Of a DNA stretch of 64,000 bases, positions 24,403 to 32,861 are shown piece by piece. Location of the stretch: the NCBI GenBank assembly GCA_964570765.1, contig CAZMZF010000007.1, positions 45,194 through 109,193 on the forward strand, read 5' to 3'. Numbering within the stretch: position 1 is the first letter of the stretch; each line of letters begins with the position of its first letter. Origin of the DNA: CAZMZF01 sp964570765. GTDB lineage: Bacteria > Zixibacteria > MSB-5A5 > RBG-16-43-9. The notes beneath the pieces are model-generated. The model saw nothing but the letters and a program-made list of their open reading frames with translations. It did no database searches and was not told the DNA's origin. The position numbers and the translations under genes are program-made.

Positions 24403-25341
24403 ATGAAATTAAGAAGCAGGCATCTTTTAGGTTTAGAAGGTCTTTTAAAAGAGGAGATAGACCTGATTCTGGATACTGCTGAAACCTTTAAAGAAATCCT
24501 GGAAAGACCCATCAAAAAAGTGCCCACTCTACGTGGAGTGACCGTAGTTAATCTTTTCTATGAGCCTTCTACCCGAACCAGAATCTCATTTGAGCTGGCA
24601 GAAAAAAGATTATCTGCTGATCTGGTGAACTTCTCTGCCTCTACTTCCAGTGTTAAAAAAGGTGAAACCCTTAAAGATACAGTTAAAAATATTGAGGCTA
24701 TGAGAATCGATATGGTGGTAATAAGACACCAGTCATCAGGGACCCCTTACTTTTTAACTCAATGTTTAACTTCGTCCATAATCAATGCCGGCGATGGTGC
24801 ACACGAACATCCAACTCAGGGACTTTTAGATTTATTTACCTTACGGGAGAAATATAAGAAGCTCGAAGGTTTGAGAGTGGTGATAGTTGGAGATATAAAA
24901 CATAGCCGGGTTGCCAGATCAAATATCTGGGGCTTGAAGACAATGGGAGTCTCAGTCGCGGTTTGCGGACCAACTACCCTTATGCCCTATGAGATTGAAA
25001 AGATGGGTGTAGATGTTTACTCGAATTTAGACCAGGCTTTGGAGGGAGCGGATGTAGTTAATGTCTTGCGCATCCAGTTAGAAAGACAAAAAGGCGGACT
25101 CTTGCCTTCATTAAGGGAATATTCAAATGAGTTCGGGATAAACGCAGAACGGCTTAAAAGGTTAAATCCGAATTTCACCATAATGCATCCTGGACCCATA
25201 AATCGAGGAGTGGAGATAACTCCGGAGGTAGCAGATGGTCCCTATTCAGTGATATTAAACCAGGTGACCAATGGCGTTGCCATCCGGATGGCAGTATTAT
25301 ATCTTTTAAGTGGAGGAGAAGCAAAGGTTGAACAAGAATAA
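24403..25341 (+). CDS. pyrB: aspartate carbamoyltransferase, catalytic chain
   Basis: Condenses carbamoyl phosphate and aspartate, the committed step of pyrimidine synthesis. The carbamoyl-phosphate loop STRTR is at 56-60, 'HPTQGLLDLFTL' follows in the first domain, and 'MHPGPINRGVEI' near residue 265 belongs to the aspartate domain. 312 residues is typical. GAGGAATAG precedes the ATG. It overlaps pyrC by a few codons. No regulatory chain pyrI is seen. Confidence 0.97.
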   Translation: MKLRSRHLLGLEGLLKEEIDLILDTAETFKEILERPIKKVPTLRGVTVVNLFYEPSTRTRISFELAEKRLSADLVNFSASTSSVKKGETLKDTVKNIEAMRIDMVVIRHQSSGTPYFLTQCLTSSIINAGDGAHEHPTQGLLDLFTLREKYKKLEGLRVVIVGDIKHSRVARSNIWGLKTMGVSVAVCGPTTLMPYEIEKMGVDVYSNLDQALEGADVVNVLRIQLERQKGGLLPSLREYSNEFGINAERLKRLNPNFTIMHPGPINRGVEITPEVADGPYSVILNQVTNGVAIRMAVLYLLSGGEAKVEQE

Positions 25342-26641
25342 ATCGATTGAGGCTGAGTTAATCTTAGCAGGCGGAAGGATTATCGACCCGGCTTCCAAGT
25401 TAGATAAGGTGGGAGATATTTACATACGTGATGGAAAAATTCTCAAGATCGAGACTAAGAAACTAATCCCTAAAAAAAGGATCAGATTTTCACCTGAGAT
25501 TATAGATGCCTATGATAAAATAGTAACTCCAGGTTTAATCGATATGCATACTCATTTAAGAGAGCCGGGCAGGGAAGATGAGGAAACCATCTTCACCGGC
25601 TCTACCGCCGCAGTAGCAGGAGGATTTACCTCCATCTGTTGTATGCCTAACACCGAGCCACCCATCGATAACCAGGAAGCAGTTAAATTTATTTACGAGA
25701 AAGCTAAGAAATCTAAGTGTAAAGTTTATCCAGTCGCAGGAGCAACCAAAGGTCTAAAAGGCGAAGAGCTGACTGAGATTGCAGATTTAGTCAAAGCTGG
25801 AGCTATTGCTATCTCAGATGATGGTAAACCGATTCATAATTCGGCTATAATGAGATCTGCCTTAGAATACAGTAAAATGTACGATCTTCCGGTCATCTCA
25901 CACTGTGAAGATCTAACTTTGTCTTCAGATGGAGTGATGAATGAGGGTTTTATCTCTACTGTTTTAGGATTAAAAGGTATCCCTTCAGCAGCAGAAACGG
26001 TAATGGTTGCACGGGATATAAAGTTGGTTGAGTTCACCAGAGCAAAAGTTCATATTGCCCATGTTTCAACTGAGGGCTCGGTTAACCTTATCCGCGAAGC
26101 CAAGAGGAAGGGATTAAAAATTACTTGTGAGGTAACTCCTCATCATTTCTCACTAACAGATGAAGTAATAAAGACCTTTGATACCAATGCTAAGGTAAAT
26201 CCACCTTTAAGAACCAGGAAAGATGTTGATGCTTTGAAAAAAGGACTGAAAGATGGGACAATCGATTGCATCGCCACAGACCATGCACCCCATTCAATTG
26301 AGGAAAAAGATGTGGAGTTCGATGCCGCTCCTTTTGGTCTGGTGGGTTTAGAGACTGCTTTAGGATTAATAATTACAGAGTTGATCGAGAAAAAAATCTT
26401 GTCCTGGGCGGAGGCAATTGCCAGGCTAACACTAAATCCTGCTAAGATTTTAAGATTAAATGCCGGGCAGATTAAAGTAGGTATGCCTGCAGACTTGACA
26501 GTAATAGATCCAGAGATAAGCTGGGTCGTAGAACCAAAAGATTTCAAGTCCAAATCGAAGAATTCACCTTTTAGCGGAAGAAAACTAAAAGGGAAAGCTT
26601 GTTTTACAATTGTGGACGGGAAGATAGTTTATCAGGTATGA
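25328..26641 (+). CDS. pyrC: dihydroorotase
   Basis: Class I dihydroorotase, closing carbamoyl aspartate to dihydroorotate. Metal and substrate motifs: DMHTHLREPG, 'SHCED', 'VHIAHVS', 'EVTPHHF' and 'ATDHAPH'. I place the start at TTG 25328, nine bases after AGGAG, overlapping the pyrB end by 14 bases; a GTG at 25310 would add six residues. About 437 residues is normal. It is the last gene of the pyr unit; a 28-bp palindrome 29 bases after the stop may end the transcript. Confidence 0.95.
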   Translation: MNKNKSIEAELILAGGRIIDPASKLDKVGDIYIRDGKILKIETKKLIPKKRIRFSPEIIDAYDKIVTPGLIDMHTHLREPGREDEETIFTGSTAAVAGGFTSICCMPNTEPPIDNQEAVKFIYEKAKKSKCKVYPVAGATKGLKGEELTEIADLVKAGAIAISDDGKPIHNSAIMRSALEYSKMYDLPVISHCEDLTLSSDGVMNEGFISTVLGLKGIPSAAETVMVARDIKLVEFTRAKVHIAHVSTEGSVNLIREAKRKGLKITCEVTPHHFSLTDEVIKTFDTNAKVNPPLRTRKDVDALKKGLKDGTIDCIATDHAPHSIEEKDVEFDAAPFGLVGLETALGLIITELIEKKILSWAEAIARLTLNPAKILRLNAGQIKVGMPADLTVIDPEISWVVEPKDFKSKSKNSPFSGRKLKGKACFTIVDGKIVYQV

Positions 26642-26670
26642 TCTTTTAGATATGTTTTAAATGTATTATT

Positions 26671-26698
26671 GTAGGGGCACGGCATGCCGTGCCCCTAC
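26671..26698. repeat. perfect 28-bp palindrome (left of yjbQ)
   Basis: GTAGGGGCACGGCA and its exact inverse, with GTAG head and CTAC tail. The same core recurs at 27136-27165 on the other side of yjbQ. Confidence 0.85.
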
Positions 26699-26714
26699 GA
26701 AGCTATAACAAATT

Positions 26715-27140
26715 ATGAATATGAATGTGATCACCAAATCCTTCAAAATAAAAACCAGAGGAAATACAGATATATTAGATGTTACTTCTGAGGTGCAGAG
26801 GATAATAAACGATTCCAGATTAAGCGAAGGTCAGGCAACAGTTTTTGTTCCGGGTTCAACTGCTGGTATTACCACACTCGAATATGAGCCGGGCTTGTTG
26901 AAAGATCTACCTTTAGCTTTTGATAGGATCGCTCCTCAGGATATCGAATATGCTCATCATCTAACCTGGGGCGATTATAACGGCCATGCACATATACGTG
27001 CATCTCTTCTGGGTGCTTCTAAGACTTTCCCCTTTACTAAAGGAGAGTTAATCTTAGGCACCTGGCAGCAGATTATATTAGTGGATTTTGACGAAAGGCC
27101 CAGACAAAGAGAAATCGTAGTGCAGATTATCGGAATATAG
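26715..27140 (+). CDS. yjbQ: YjbQ/UPF0047 family protein
   Basis: A 141-residue beta-rich protein of the UPF0047 group. Conserved parts: 'TVFVPGSTAGITTLEYEPG' near 45-63, 'HHLTWGDYNGHAHIRASLLGAS' spread over 82-103, and 'LGTWQQIILVDFDERPR'. E. coli YjbQ has weak thiamine-phosphate synthase activity, and the true role is unsettled. The gene stands alone between two copies of the same palindrome, and the right-hand copy supplies its TAG stop codon. Confidence 0.9.
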   Translation: MNMNVITKSFKIKTRGNTDILDVTSEVQRIINDSRLSEGQATVFVPGSTAGITTLEYEPGLLKDLPLAFDRIAPQDIEYAHHLTWGDYNGHAHIRASLLGASKTFPFTKGELILGTWQQIILVDFDERPRQREIVVQIIGI

Positions 27141-27165
27141 GGGCACGGCATGCCGTGCCCCTATA
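27136..27165. repeat. perfect 30-bp palindrome (right of yjbQ)
   Basis: Same 22-base core as 26671-26698 with TATA ends instead of GTAG/CTAC. The TAG at 27138-27140 is the yjbQ stop codon. Confidence 0.85.
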
Positions 27166-27180
27166 AAAAAATTTTGCTGG

Positions 27181-27240
27181 AGGTCTGAAGACCTCCGCTA
27201 CATCTATATCCAGAAATGTAGCGGAAGGCTTTAGCCTTCC
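27181..27240. repeat. inverted pair of GTAGCGGA palindromes
   Basis: 27181-27198 is GGAGGTCTGAAGACCTCC followed by GCTAC. 27219-27240 is GTAGC then GGAAGGCTTTAGCCTTCC. Their cores differ but each is self-complementary, showing compensated change between copies. Confidence 0.8.
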
Positions 27241-27267
27241 ATTCTCATCTTGCAAGGAGTGGAAAAA

Positions 27268-28296
27268 GTGGATATCAAATTAAAATTCAAAACTGTGGAT
27301 TGGGTAAAAAACAGAATCAGGATATTAGATCAGACAAAACTTCCTTTGAAGGTTTCATATTTAGAATATAAAGACTATAAACAGGTGGCAAAAGCGATCA
27401 AAGACCTCAAGATTCGCGGTGCACCAGCTATCGGAATAGTCGCAGCTTACGGGGTGGTTTTAGGGATGATTAACAGAAAATACAAAGACAAAAATGATTA
27501 CAATAAAAGATTGGATCGGGTTCTCTCAATTTTAAAATCTACCAGACCAACTGCAGTTAACCTTTCCTGGGCTTTAGAGAGGATGAGAAAAATCGCTTTG
27601 AGATTTGAGAATTACGATAGCGAAAGCAAAAACAGAAGGCTTCTAAAAGAGGCTTTTTTGATCCATCAAGAAGATAGAATTATGTGTCAAAAGATTGGAG
27701 AAAATGGAGCAAAGCTTTTGAAGGATGGTTGCAGAGTGCTCACTCACTGCAATGCTGGTGCCTTAGCCACAGGTGGAATTGGAACTGCTCTGGCTCCGAT
27801 CTTTATAGCTAAAAAACAGGGCAAGAAGATAAAAGTCTATGTAGATGAGACTCGTCCGGTCCTGCAGGGAGCAAGATTAACTACCTGGGAACTTCTTCAG
27901 CAGGGAATTGATACCACTTTGATCTGCGACGATATGACAGCTTTTTTAATGCAGAAGAAGATGGTGGATTGTATAATTACTGGAGCTGACAGGATTGTAA
28001 AGAATTTAGATGCGGCTAATAAGATCGGGACATATAATTTAGCAGTATTAGCCAAATTTCATAAAATCCCATTTTATATGGCTGCGCCAAGCTCCAGCTT
28101 CGATCATTCACTTGAATGTGGGGATAAAATAAAAATCGAGGAAAGGTCTTCTGAAGAGGTTACACATTTCCAAGGCAAGCGTATTGCACCCCTGAAAGTT
28201 AAAGTTTTCTCGCCGGCATTTGATGTTACTCCAGTCGATCTGATAACTGCCATAATCACCGAAAAGGGAATAATTAAAGGTAAAAGAAAAGATTAA
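27268..28296 (+). CDS. mtnA: S-methyl-5-thioribose-1-phosphate isomerase
   Basis: An aldose-ketose isomerase of methionine salvage, homologous to eIF2B subunits. Signatures: 'IRGAPAIGIVAAYG' near residue 50, 'THCNAGALATGGIGTALAP' near 165 with the catalytic cysteine, and 'GADRIVKNLDAANKIGTY' near 240. GTG at 27268 stands eight bases behind AAGGAG and is preferred; a TTG at 27250 would include that site. 342 residues is normal. No other methionine-salvage gene is adjacent. Confidence 0.95.
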   Translation: MDIKLKFKTVDWVKNRIRILDQTKLPLKVSYLEYKDYKQVAKAIKDLKIRGAPAIGIVAAYGVVLGMINRKYKDKNDYNKRLDRVLSILKSTRPTAVNLSWALERMRKIALRFENYDSESKNRRLLKEAFLIHQEDRIMCQKIGENGAKLLKDGCRVLTHCNAGALATGGIGTALAPIFIAKKQGKKIKVYVDETRPVLQGARLTTWELLQQGIDTTLICDDMTAFLMQKKMVDCIITGADRIVKNLDAANKIGTYNLAVLAKFHKIPFYMAAPSSSFDHSLECGDKIKIEERSSEEVTHFQGKRIAPLKVKVFSPAFDVTPVDLITAIITEKGIIKGKRKD

Positions 28297-28391
28297 AGTG
28301 CTTAGTTACCTGATAGATCATACTGTGCTTCTGCTAATTTTCAGAATAGCTAAACACTTCTGCCGGCATGAGGTTACCTCGCCCCTACACT

Positions 28392-28850
28392 CTATTTTTT
28401 CTGAAAAAGTTTTTGCAAGCTTAGAAAATTGCGATTGTATATAAAGATTTGTATGCTCATTAAAAGTAAAATAATATCTTGAGTCAAGTGCACTGCTCCT
28501 ACTTTTTTAGCATTAGGATCAGTGGTGAAACATCCGCAGGCAATATCTATTCCTCTGAGGAAATTCAGCGAAAGGGCGAGGGCGAAGACGAGTGAAAGGA
28601 ATAAAATTAAAATGGAAGCGCTCTCAATAAAAAGTCCCAGGATTAGAAATAGTCCGCAGAAAAGCTCTATCCAGGGCAAGGTGATGGCAAAAATATTAAT
28701 TAGAAAACCTGGTAAAATCCTATAATTATACACAGCCCGGGCAAATTCATCCGGGTGAGCGATCTTGTCCAGGCTGGCATAAACAAAGGTTATCCCAACT
28801 ATTAATCTGAAAAGCAAAACTAAATATTGACTGCTTATTATTCTTTTCAT
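28392..28850 (-). CDS. DoxX/MauE-family redox-associated membrane protein
   Basis: A membrane protein of about 152 residues with four helices. Typical features are 'GITFVYASLDKIAHPDEFA' in the first helix region, 'PWIELFCGLFLILG' and a CGC motif ('IACGCF'). MauE-like proteins take part in disulfide or redox chemistry at the membrane. The ATG at 28850 is chosen because upstream codons overlap the rhodanese gene and look non-native. It follows DUF1573 and rhodanese genes in one tight operon, suggesting a shared role in thiol or sulfur handling. Confidence 0.82.
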   Translation of the reverse strand: MKRIISSQYLVLLFRLIVGITFVYASLDKIAHPDEFARAVYNYRILPGFLINIFAITLPWIELFCGLFLILGLFIESASILILFLSLVFALALSLNFLRGIDIACGCFTTDPNAKKVGAVHLTQDIILLLMSIQIFIYNRNFLSLQKLFQKK

Positions 28851-28857
28851 AATAATA

Positions 28858-29373
28858 CTAAAGTGTTTTCTCCACCGGGAGTCCAGCTTTGTTCCACTCG
28901 TTACAGCCTCCAAAGAAAATCTTCAGGTTTTTAAAACCTCTTTCTTTCAAAAGGCGAGCTAAAAATAAACTGGCTTCACATTCGGTTCCATCACAATAAG
29001 TAATTATATTTTTATCCTTTGATAAGAGAGGCTCTATCTTAGGATAATATTGTTCAAATTCCTCAAAGGGCAGATTCAAAGCCTTGGGTATATGGCCAGC
29101 CTTGTAATCCCCCTCTAATCTAGCATCTAAAAAGATGGTGTTGCGAGTCTGGAAATAGGTCATAGCCTGAGTCAAGGTTACAGCTGGAGGGTCAGCTTTA
29201 TCATAAGAATAGGGAACAACCAGACTATCAGAAAGAACCTTTCTGCTCCAGCTTCCTTTAAGAGAGATACCTTCTTTAGAGAGGGTATTATATATCACAC
29301 CTATAAAAAGGGAAAAAACAACGATTAAAGCTGCCTGGAATAAAATCTTGAGAAAACTTTTTTTTGGGCTCAT
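28858..29373 (-). CDS. membrane-anchored rhodanese-like protein
   Basis: An N-terminal membrane anchor (about 8-28) and a periplasmic rhodanese domain: 'FLDARLEGDYKAGHIPKALNLP' spread over about residues 75-97 and the catalytic cysteine in 'TYCDGTECEAS'. The loop Y-C-D-G-T-E-C holds two cysteines, which could form a disulfide. Such proteins move sulfane sulfur or take part in redox repair. It directly follows DUF1573 (no gap), and the MauE-like gene follows. Confidence 0.87.
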   Translation of the reverse strand: MSPKKSFLKILFQAALIVVFSLFIGVIYNTLSKEGISLKGSWSRKVLSDSLVVPYSYDKADPPAVTLTQAMTYFQTRNTIFLDARLEGDYKAGHIPKALNLPFEEFEQYYPKIEPLLSKDKNIITYCDGTECEASLFLARLLKERGFKNLKIFFGGCNEWNKAGLPVEKTL

Positions 29374-30105
29374 CTATTTGGATATAATGGTTCCACTAAT
29401 CGGCAGGGTAAATCTCATTTTCTCTGAACCCTGTCCTGTGGATCCATTGGAAAAATCAAGGGTCAAATTGGTTTTGAAAGGTCCGGAAGCAGCTTTAGGA
29501 TCAATCTGGAATAAAATCTCAACCTTCTCTTTTGGGTTTAAGCTATTTTTGGAGAGCTGAAAATCGATGAAATCTCTGGGTTTATCAACTACCAGCATCT
29601 GAAGAGGAAAATTGGATTTATTCGAAATGGTTACTTTTTTTGGATTTGATTTTTCTATTCTCAAAGAGTCGAACTTAACCTGCAACGGCTCGACCTGAAT
29701 AAGAGGAAATTCATTTTCTATATTGGCGGTGAAATTGATATCCGAGATATTTGAAGTGTCAGTTGAAAAGATAGCCACAGCCATAGATTTTAGACCCTGA
29801 TAGTTTTTGGAATTAAAAACAACCTCCAGAGAGGTACTCTCCTGTGGGGCTAAGAGGTCTTTTTTCAAGGGAGCAAAGGTGCAAGCACAACCAGGTCTAA
29901 CCTTTACGATAAGCAGAGTATCATCCCCAACATTTTTGATCCTGAAAAAATGAGAGACCGTTGAATTCTGGGGGATATAACCGAAATCCCATTCCTTTTC
30001 AGGTAAAAAGATCTTTGGACCTTTGACTGACTTTTTTTCTCCAGAAGATAAGGAGAAAAAGACTATCAATTGAAAGATTGGAATAAGGTAGATCAGTTTT
30101 TTCAT
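29374..30105 (-). CDS. DUF1573 domain secreted protein
   Basis: A 243-residue exported protein: signal peptide to about residue 22, then immunoglobulin-like beta domains. The opening 'EWDFGYIPQNSTVSHFFRIKN' and 'VRPGCACTFAP' (with the cysteine pair) are hallmarks of DUF1573. Function is unknown; relatives are common in Bacteroidetes. It is the first of three genes with a rhodanese and a MauE-like membrane protein. The ATG lies 63 bases from a divergent reading frame and about 240 bases from the next gene. Confidence 0.87.
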   Translation of the reverse strand: MKKLIYLIPIFQLIVFFSLSSGEKKSVKGPKIFLPEKEWDFGYIPQNSTVSHFFRIKNVGDDTLLIVKVRPGCACTFAPLKKDLLAPQESTSLEVVFNSKNYQGLKSMAVAIFSTDTSNISDINFTANIENEFPLIQVEPLQVKFDSLRIEKSNPKKVTISNKSNFPLQMLVVDKPRDFIDFQLSKNSLNPKEKVEILFQIDPKAASGPFKTNLTLDFSNGSTGQGSEKMRFTLPISGTIISK

Positions 30106-30254
30106 AACTTTTCAACTCTCCTTTTATAGTTCTCTTATTAATAGAATTACGCTTATAGTGATGAGGAGTTGGAGTATTATCTTAAAAAATTTGCAGAAGC
30201 AACATCACACTCTACGTGTGGGAGTTTAAATATACAAAAAATCGTAGCAAAAAG

Positions 30255-30281
30255 CGGGAGGGTACAAGCCCCTCCCCTACG
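30255..30281. repeat. GTAGGGGAGGG palindrome
   Basis: GGGAGGGTACAAGCCCCTCCC followed by CTACG, upstream of the glycosyltransferase. It shares its sequence with palindromes at 53951-53978 and 59863-59890. Confidence 0.8.
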
Positions 30282-30310
30282 AAAGACAAAAGAGATTTTA
30301 CTCGATTTTA

Positions 30311-30339
30311 TTGACAAATCCTTAAAGCTAGGATATATT
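30311..30339 (+). promoter_or_regulatory. promoter of the glycosyltransferase-TPR gene
   Basis: TTGACA at 30311-30316 and TATATT at 30334-30339 with a 17-base spacer. The expected transcription start falls at or next to the ATG at 30346, so the mRNA is probably leaderless. Confidence 0.75.
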
Positions 30340-30345
30340 TTCAGT

Positions 30346-32652
30346 ATGAGACTCAAAAATGCTCTTGAGAAAAAGAAGTTATATTTTCTTTTTGGGATTT
30401 TCATATTCAGCTTTATCTTGCGTTTAATCTATCTTTTACAGATCAAGTCCAGTCCCCATTTTTATTCACCTACAATGGATCCATTATATCATGACCTCTG
30501 GGCACAATCGATTGCCCAGGGAAACTGGATTGGTGACCAGGTCTTTTTCCGCGCACCCTTTTATCCCTATTTTTTAGGGATAATTTACAAACTGTTTGGA
30601 CATAACTATTTTATCCCCAGATTGTTCCAGCATCTGATCGGCTCTTTCTCTGTGATACTAATCTATTTTCTATCCATAAAATTCTTCAATCGTAAAGTAG
30701 CCTGTCTTTCGGCTTTCATTGCATCTATTTATGGAATCTTTATTTACTTTGAAGATGAGCTCTTACTGGATTTCCTATTAGTTTTCTTTGGGGTTTTATT
30801 AGTCTTACTTTTACTACGGGCAGAAGAAAATCCTAAAAAATCCAGATTCCTCTGGGCAGGCTTAATCTCAGGTCTCTTCGCTATCACCCGACCGAACATC
30901 TTGATTTTCATCCTTTTTGTCCTTCTCTGGATATATTTACTGTTAAAATTTGATTTAAAGGAAAAGCTCATTTACTCCTTATTTTTTCTCTTAGGCCTTA
31001 TTCTTCTTATCATTCCTATAACTTTAAGAAACTACTTTGTCGGAAAAGATTTCGTCCTGGTCTCCTCTCAGGGGGGGATTAATTTTTATGTAGGAAACAA
31101 CCCGGATGCGGATGGAACCAGTGCCTTTCTCCCCCCTTTTGGGGATGACTGGGAATATCAGGATGCTCTTTATGAGGTGCAGAAGGTTACAAATACCCCA
31201 CCCAAACCATCTGAGGTTTCGGATTATTACTTTAAAAAAGGGATAGATTTCATAATTCATTCCCCGGTTAAATTTTTATCTTTGTTCATTAAAAAACTAT
31301 ACCTCTTCTGGAATTCTTTTGAGATCAGTAATAATCAGGATATCTATTTTTTCAGAAGATACTCAGCTTTAATCCGTATCCTTCCTTTAGGTTTCTGGTT
31401 GATAGGAGCATTAAGCCTTTTGGGAATTGCCCTTAGCCTGAAGAACTGGAAAAGATTTTTTCTACCTTTAAGCTTCATCTTTTCTTACTCTTTTTCAGTT
31501 CTGCTATTCTTTGTTAACTCTCGATTTCGCCTGCCAGTTTTACCCTTTTTGATTATCTTCTCCTCTTTCGCCTTAATCCAGTTTTATGAATTTACCAGAA
31601 GAGGCTCCTTTAAAAAGCTCTTTTTTGCTTTAATCCTTTTTCTTTTATTTTTCTTTTTAATTAACTCAAATTTTTATCATCTAAGCAAAACAAATTTCGC
31701 TCAAGCCTATTTCAGTCTGGGTAATCTTTATCTTAAAAAGGGTGAGCTTCAAAAGGCGAAAGAACAATATCTTTTAGCTCTTAAAGAAGACCCTTATTTA
31801 AGGAGAGCTCATCTTAACTTAGGAAACATCTATTTCCGTGAGCGAAACTACTCCAGGGCAGAAGAGGAATTCCTCGAGGAGTTAAAACTTCACCCCAGAC
31901 AGGAGAAAGCTTATAATAATCTTTCAGTATTATCCCGGATCAAAGGTGATTTTCCATCAGCCATAGAGCAAGCGAAAGAAGCTCTTATAGTCAAACCCTA
32001 CTATCCGGAAGCTTATATAAACCTATCCTTAGCCTATCTCAGAGAAGAAAACTTTCCTTTAGCCGAGAGCACACTCAATGCCGCCGCAACCTTCTATCCA
32101 TCCTCTACGAGTTTAAGATTCTACCTGGGGATTATTTATCAAAAACAAGGAAAACCAGATGAAGCCCTGCGGGAATATGAGCTACTTTTAAGCGAAAAGA
32201 GCAAATCTGAAAACTTAGACTATAATTTAGGACTTATCTATTCCAGGGATGATCCAGCTCAAGAAGGTTTAAATGGTTTAAAAGCCTATGCGGCTTACAA
32301 CTCCGGGCTAATCTATTTACAAAACAAAGAAATTATTCCTGCCCAGAAAAGCTTAACCCAGTCTATTAAGCTCAAACCTGATTTCGCCGAAGCTCATGCA
32401 ACTTTAGGAAACTTATATGACCTAAAGAAAGAACACCAACTAGCAATTAAGGAATTGAAAGAGGCATTAAGACTCAGTCCGAATAATCCAATCTATCATT
32501 ACAATTTAGGTTTGATTTTTGCCAAGATCGAGAATCTTCTGAACGCCAAGCAAGAATTACAGATGGCTTTAAACCTTTTATCTGAATTTAAACTTGCCCA
32601 GGAGAAACTCAGATTAGTCGATTCGCTTCTTTCACAAAAACCCTCTAAATAA
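30346..32652 (+). CDS. membrane glycosyltransferase (GT39/ArnT-like) with C-terminal TPR repeats
   Basis: The N-terminal half has about ten membrane helices with the ArnT/PMT layout ('HDLWAQSIAQGNW' near 50, 'FRAPFYPYFLGIIY' near 69), so it likely transfers a sugar from a polyprenyl-phosphate donor in the periplasm. From about residue 450 it carries roughly eight tetratricopeptide repeats ('AYFSLGNLYLKKGELQKAKE' is the first). Such fusions are common in candidate phyla, with unknown acceptors. I start at ATG 30346: the 59 codons upstream include a palindromic repeat and the promoter. 768 residues, single gene. Confidence 0.88.
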   Translation: MRLKNALEKKKLYFLFGIFIFSFILRLIYLLQIKSSPHFYSPTMDPLYHDLWAQSIAQGNWIGDQVFFRAPFYPYFLGIIYKLFGHNYFIPRLFQHLIGSFSVILIYFLSIKFFNRKVACLSAFIASIYGIFIYFEDELLLDFLLVFFGVLLVLLLLRAEENPKKSRFLWAGLISGLFAITRPNILIFILFVLLWIYLLLKFDLKEKLIYSLFFLLGLILLIIPITLRNYFVGKDFVLVSSQGGINFYVGNNPDADGTSAFLPPFGDDWEYQDALYEVQKVTNTPPKPSEVSDYYFKKGIDFIIHSPVKFLSLFIKKLYLFWNSFEISNNQDIYFFRRYSALIRILPLGFWLIGALSLLGIALSLKNWKRFFLPLSFIFSYSFSVLLFFVNSRFRLPVLPFLIIFSSFALIQFYEFTRRGSFKKLFFALILFLLFFFLINSNFYHLSKTNFAQAYFSLGNLYLKKGELQKAKEQYLLALKEDPYLRRAHLNLGNIYFRERNYSRAEEEFLEELKLHPRQEKAYNNLSVLSRIKGDFPSAIEQAKEALIVKPYYPEAYINLSLAYLREENFPLAESTLNAAATFYPSSTSLRFYLGIIYQKQGKPDEALREYELLLSEKSKSENLDYNLGLIYSRDDPAQEGLNGLKAYAAYNSGLIYLQNKEIIPAQKSLTQSIKLKPDFAEAHATLGNLYDLKKEHQLAIKELKEALRLSPNNPIYHYNLGLIFAKIENLLNAKQELQMALNLLSEFKLAQEKLRLVDSLLSQKPSK

Positions 32653-32792
32653 AAAAAGAGACCAGGAAATGTAGATACGTAGGTCAACCATATCCGAAGG
32701 ATTGGTTGACAACCTATTTTAAAAGTCTGTTTATCATCTGCTTGATCAAACCGGCTCTTCCATGCTTGACCTACATTTTTTCCTAAATAAAA

Positions 32793-32824
32793 AAGAAGAC
32801 CAGGCTAAAAAACCTGGTCTTCTT
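32793..32824 (-). terminator. terminator of the surface-protein cluster
   Basis: AAGAAGACCAGG paired with CCTGGTCTTCTT, perfect 12-bp stem with eight-base loop. T-rich sequence follows on the minus strand. It lies 38 bases after the lipoprotein stop codon and may also stop the convergent glycosyltransferase transcript. Confidence 0.85.
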
Positions 32825-32861
32825 AAAGGAAAAAACTGTAGAGGTGTATGAGCCCGTTTTT

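Noticed and set aside
30169..30345. N-terminal extension of the glycosyltransferase gene
   Set aside because: It contains a GTAG palindrome and the promoter boxes, and has no ribosome-binding site; ATG 30346 fits better.
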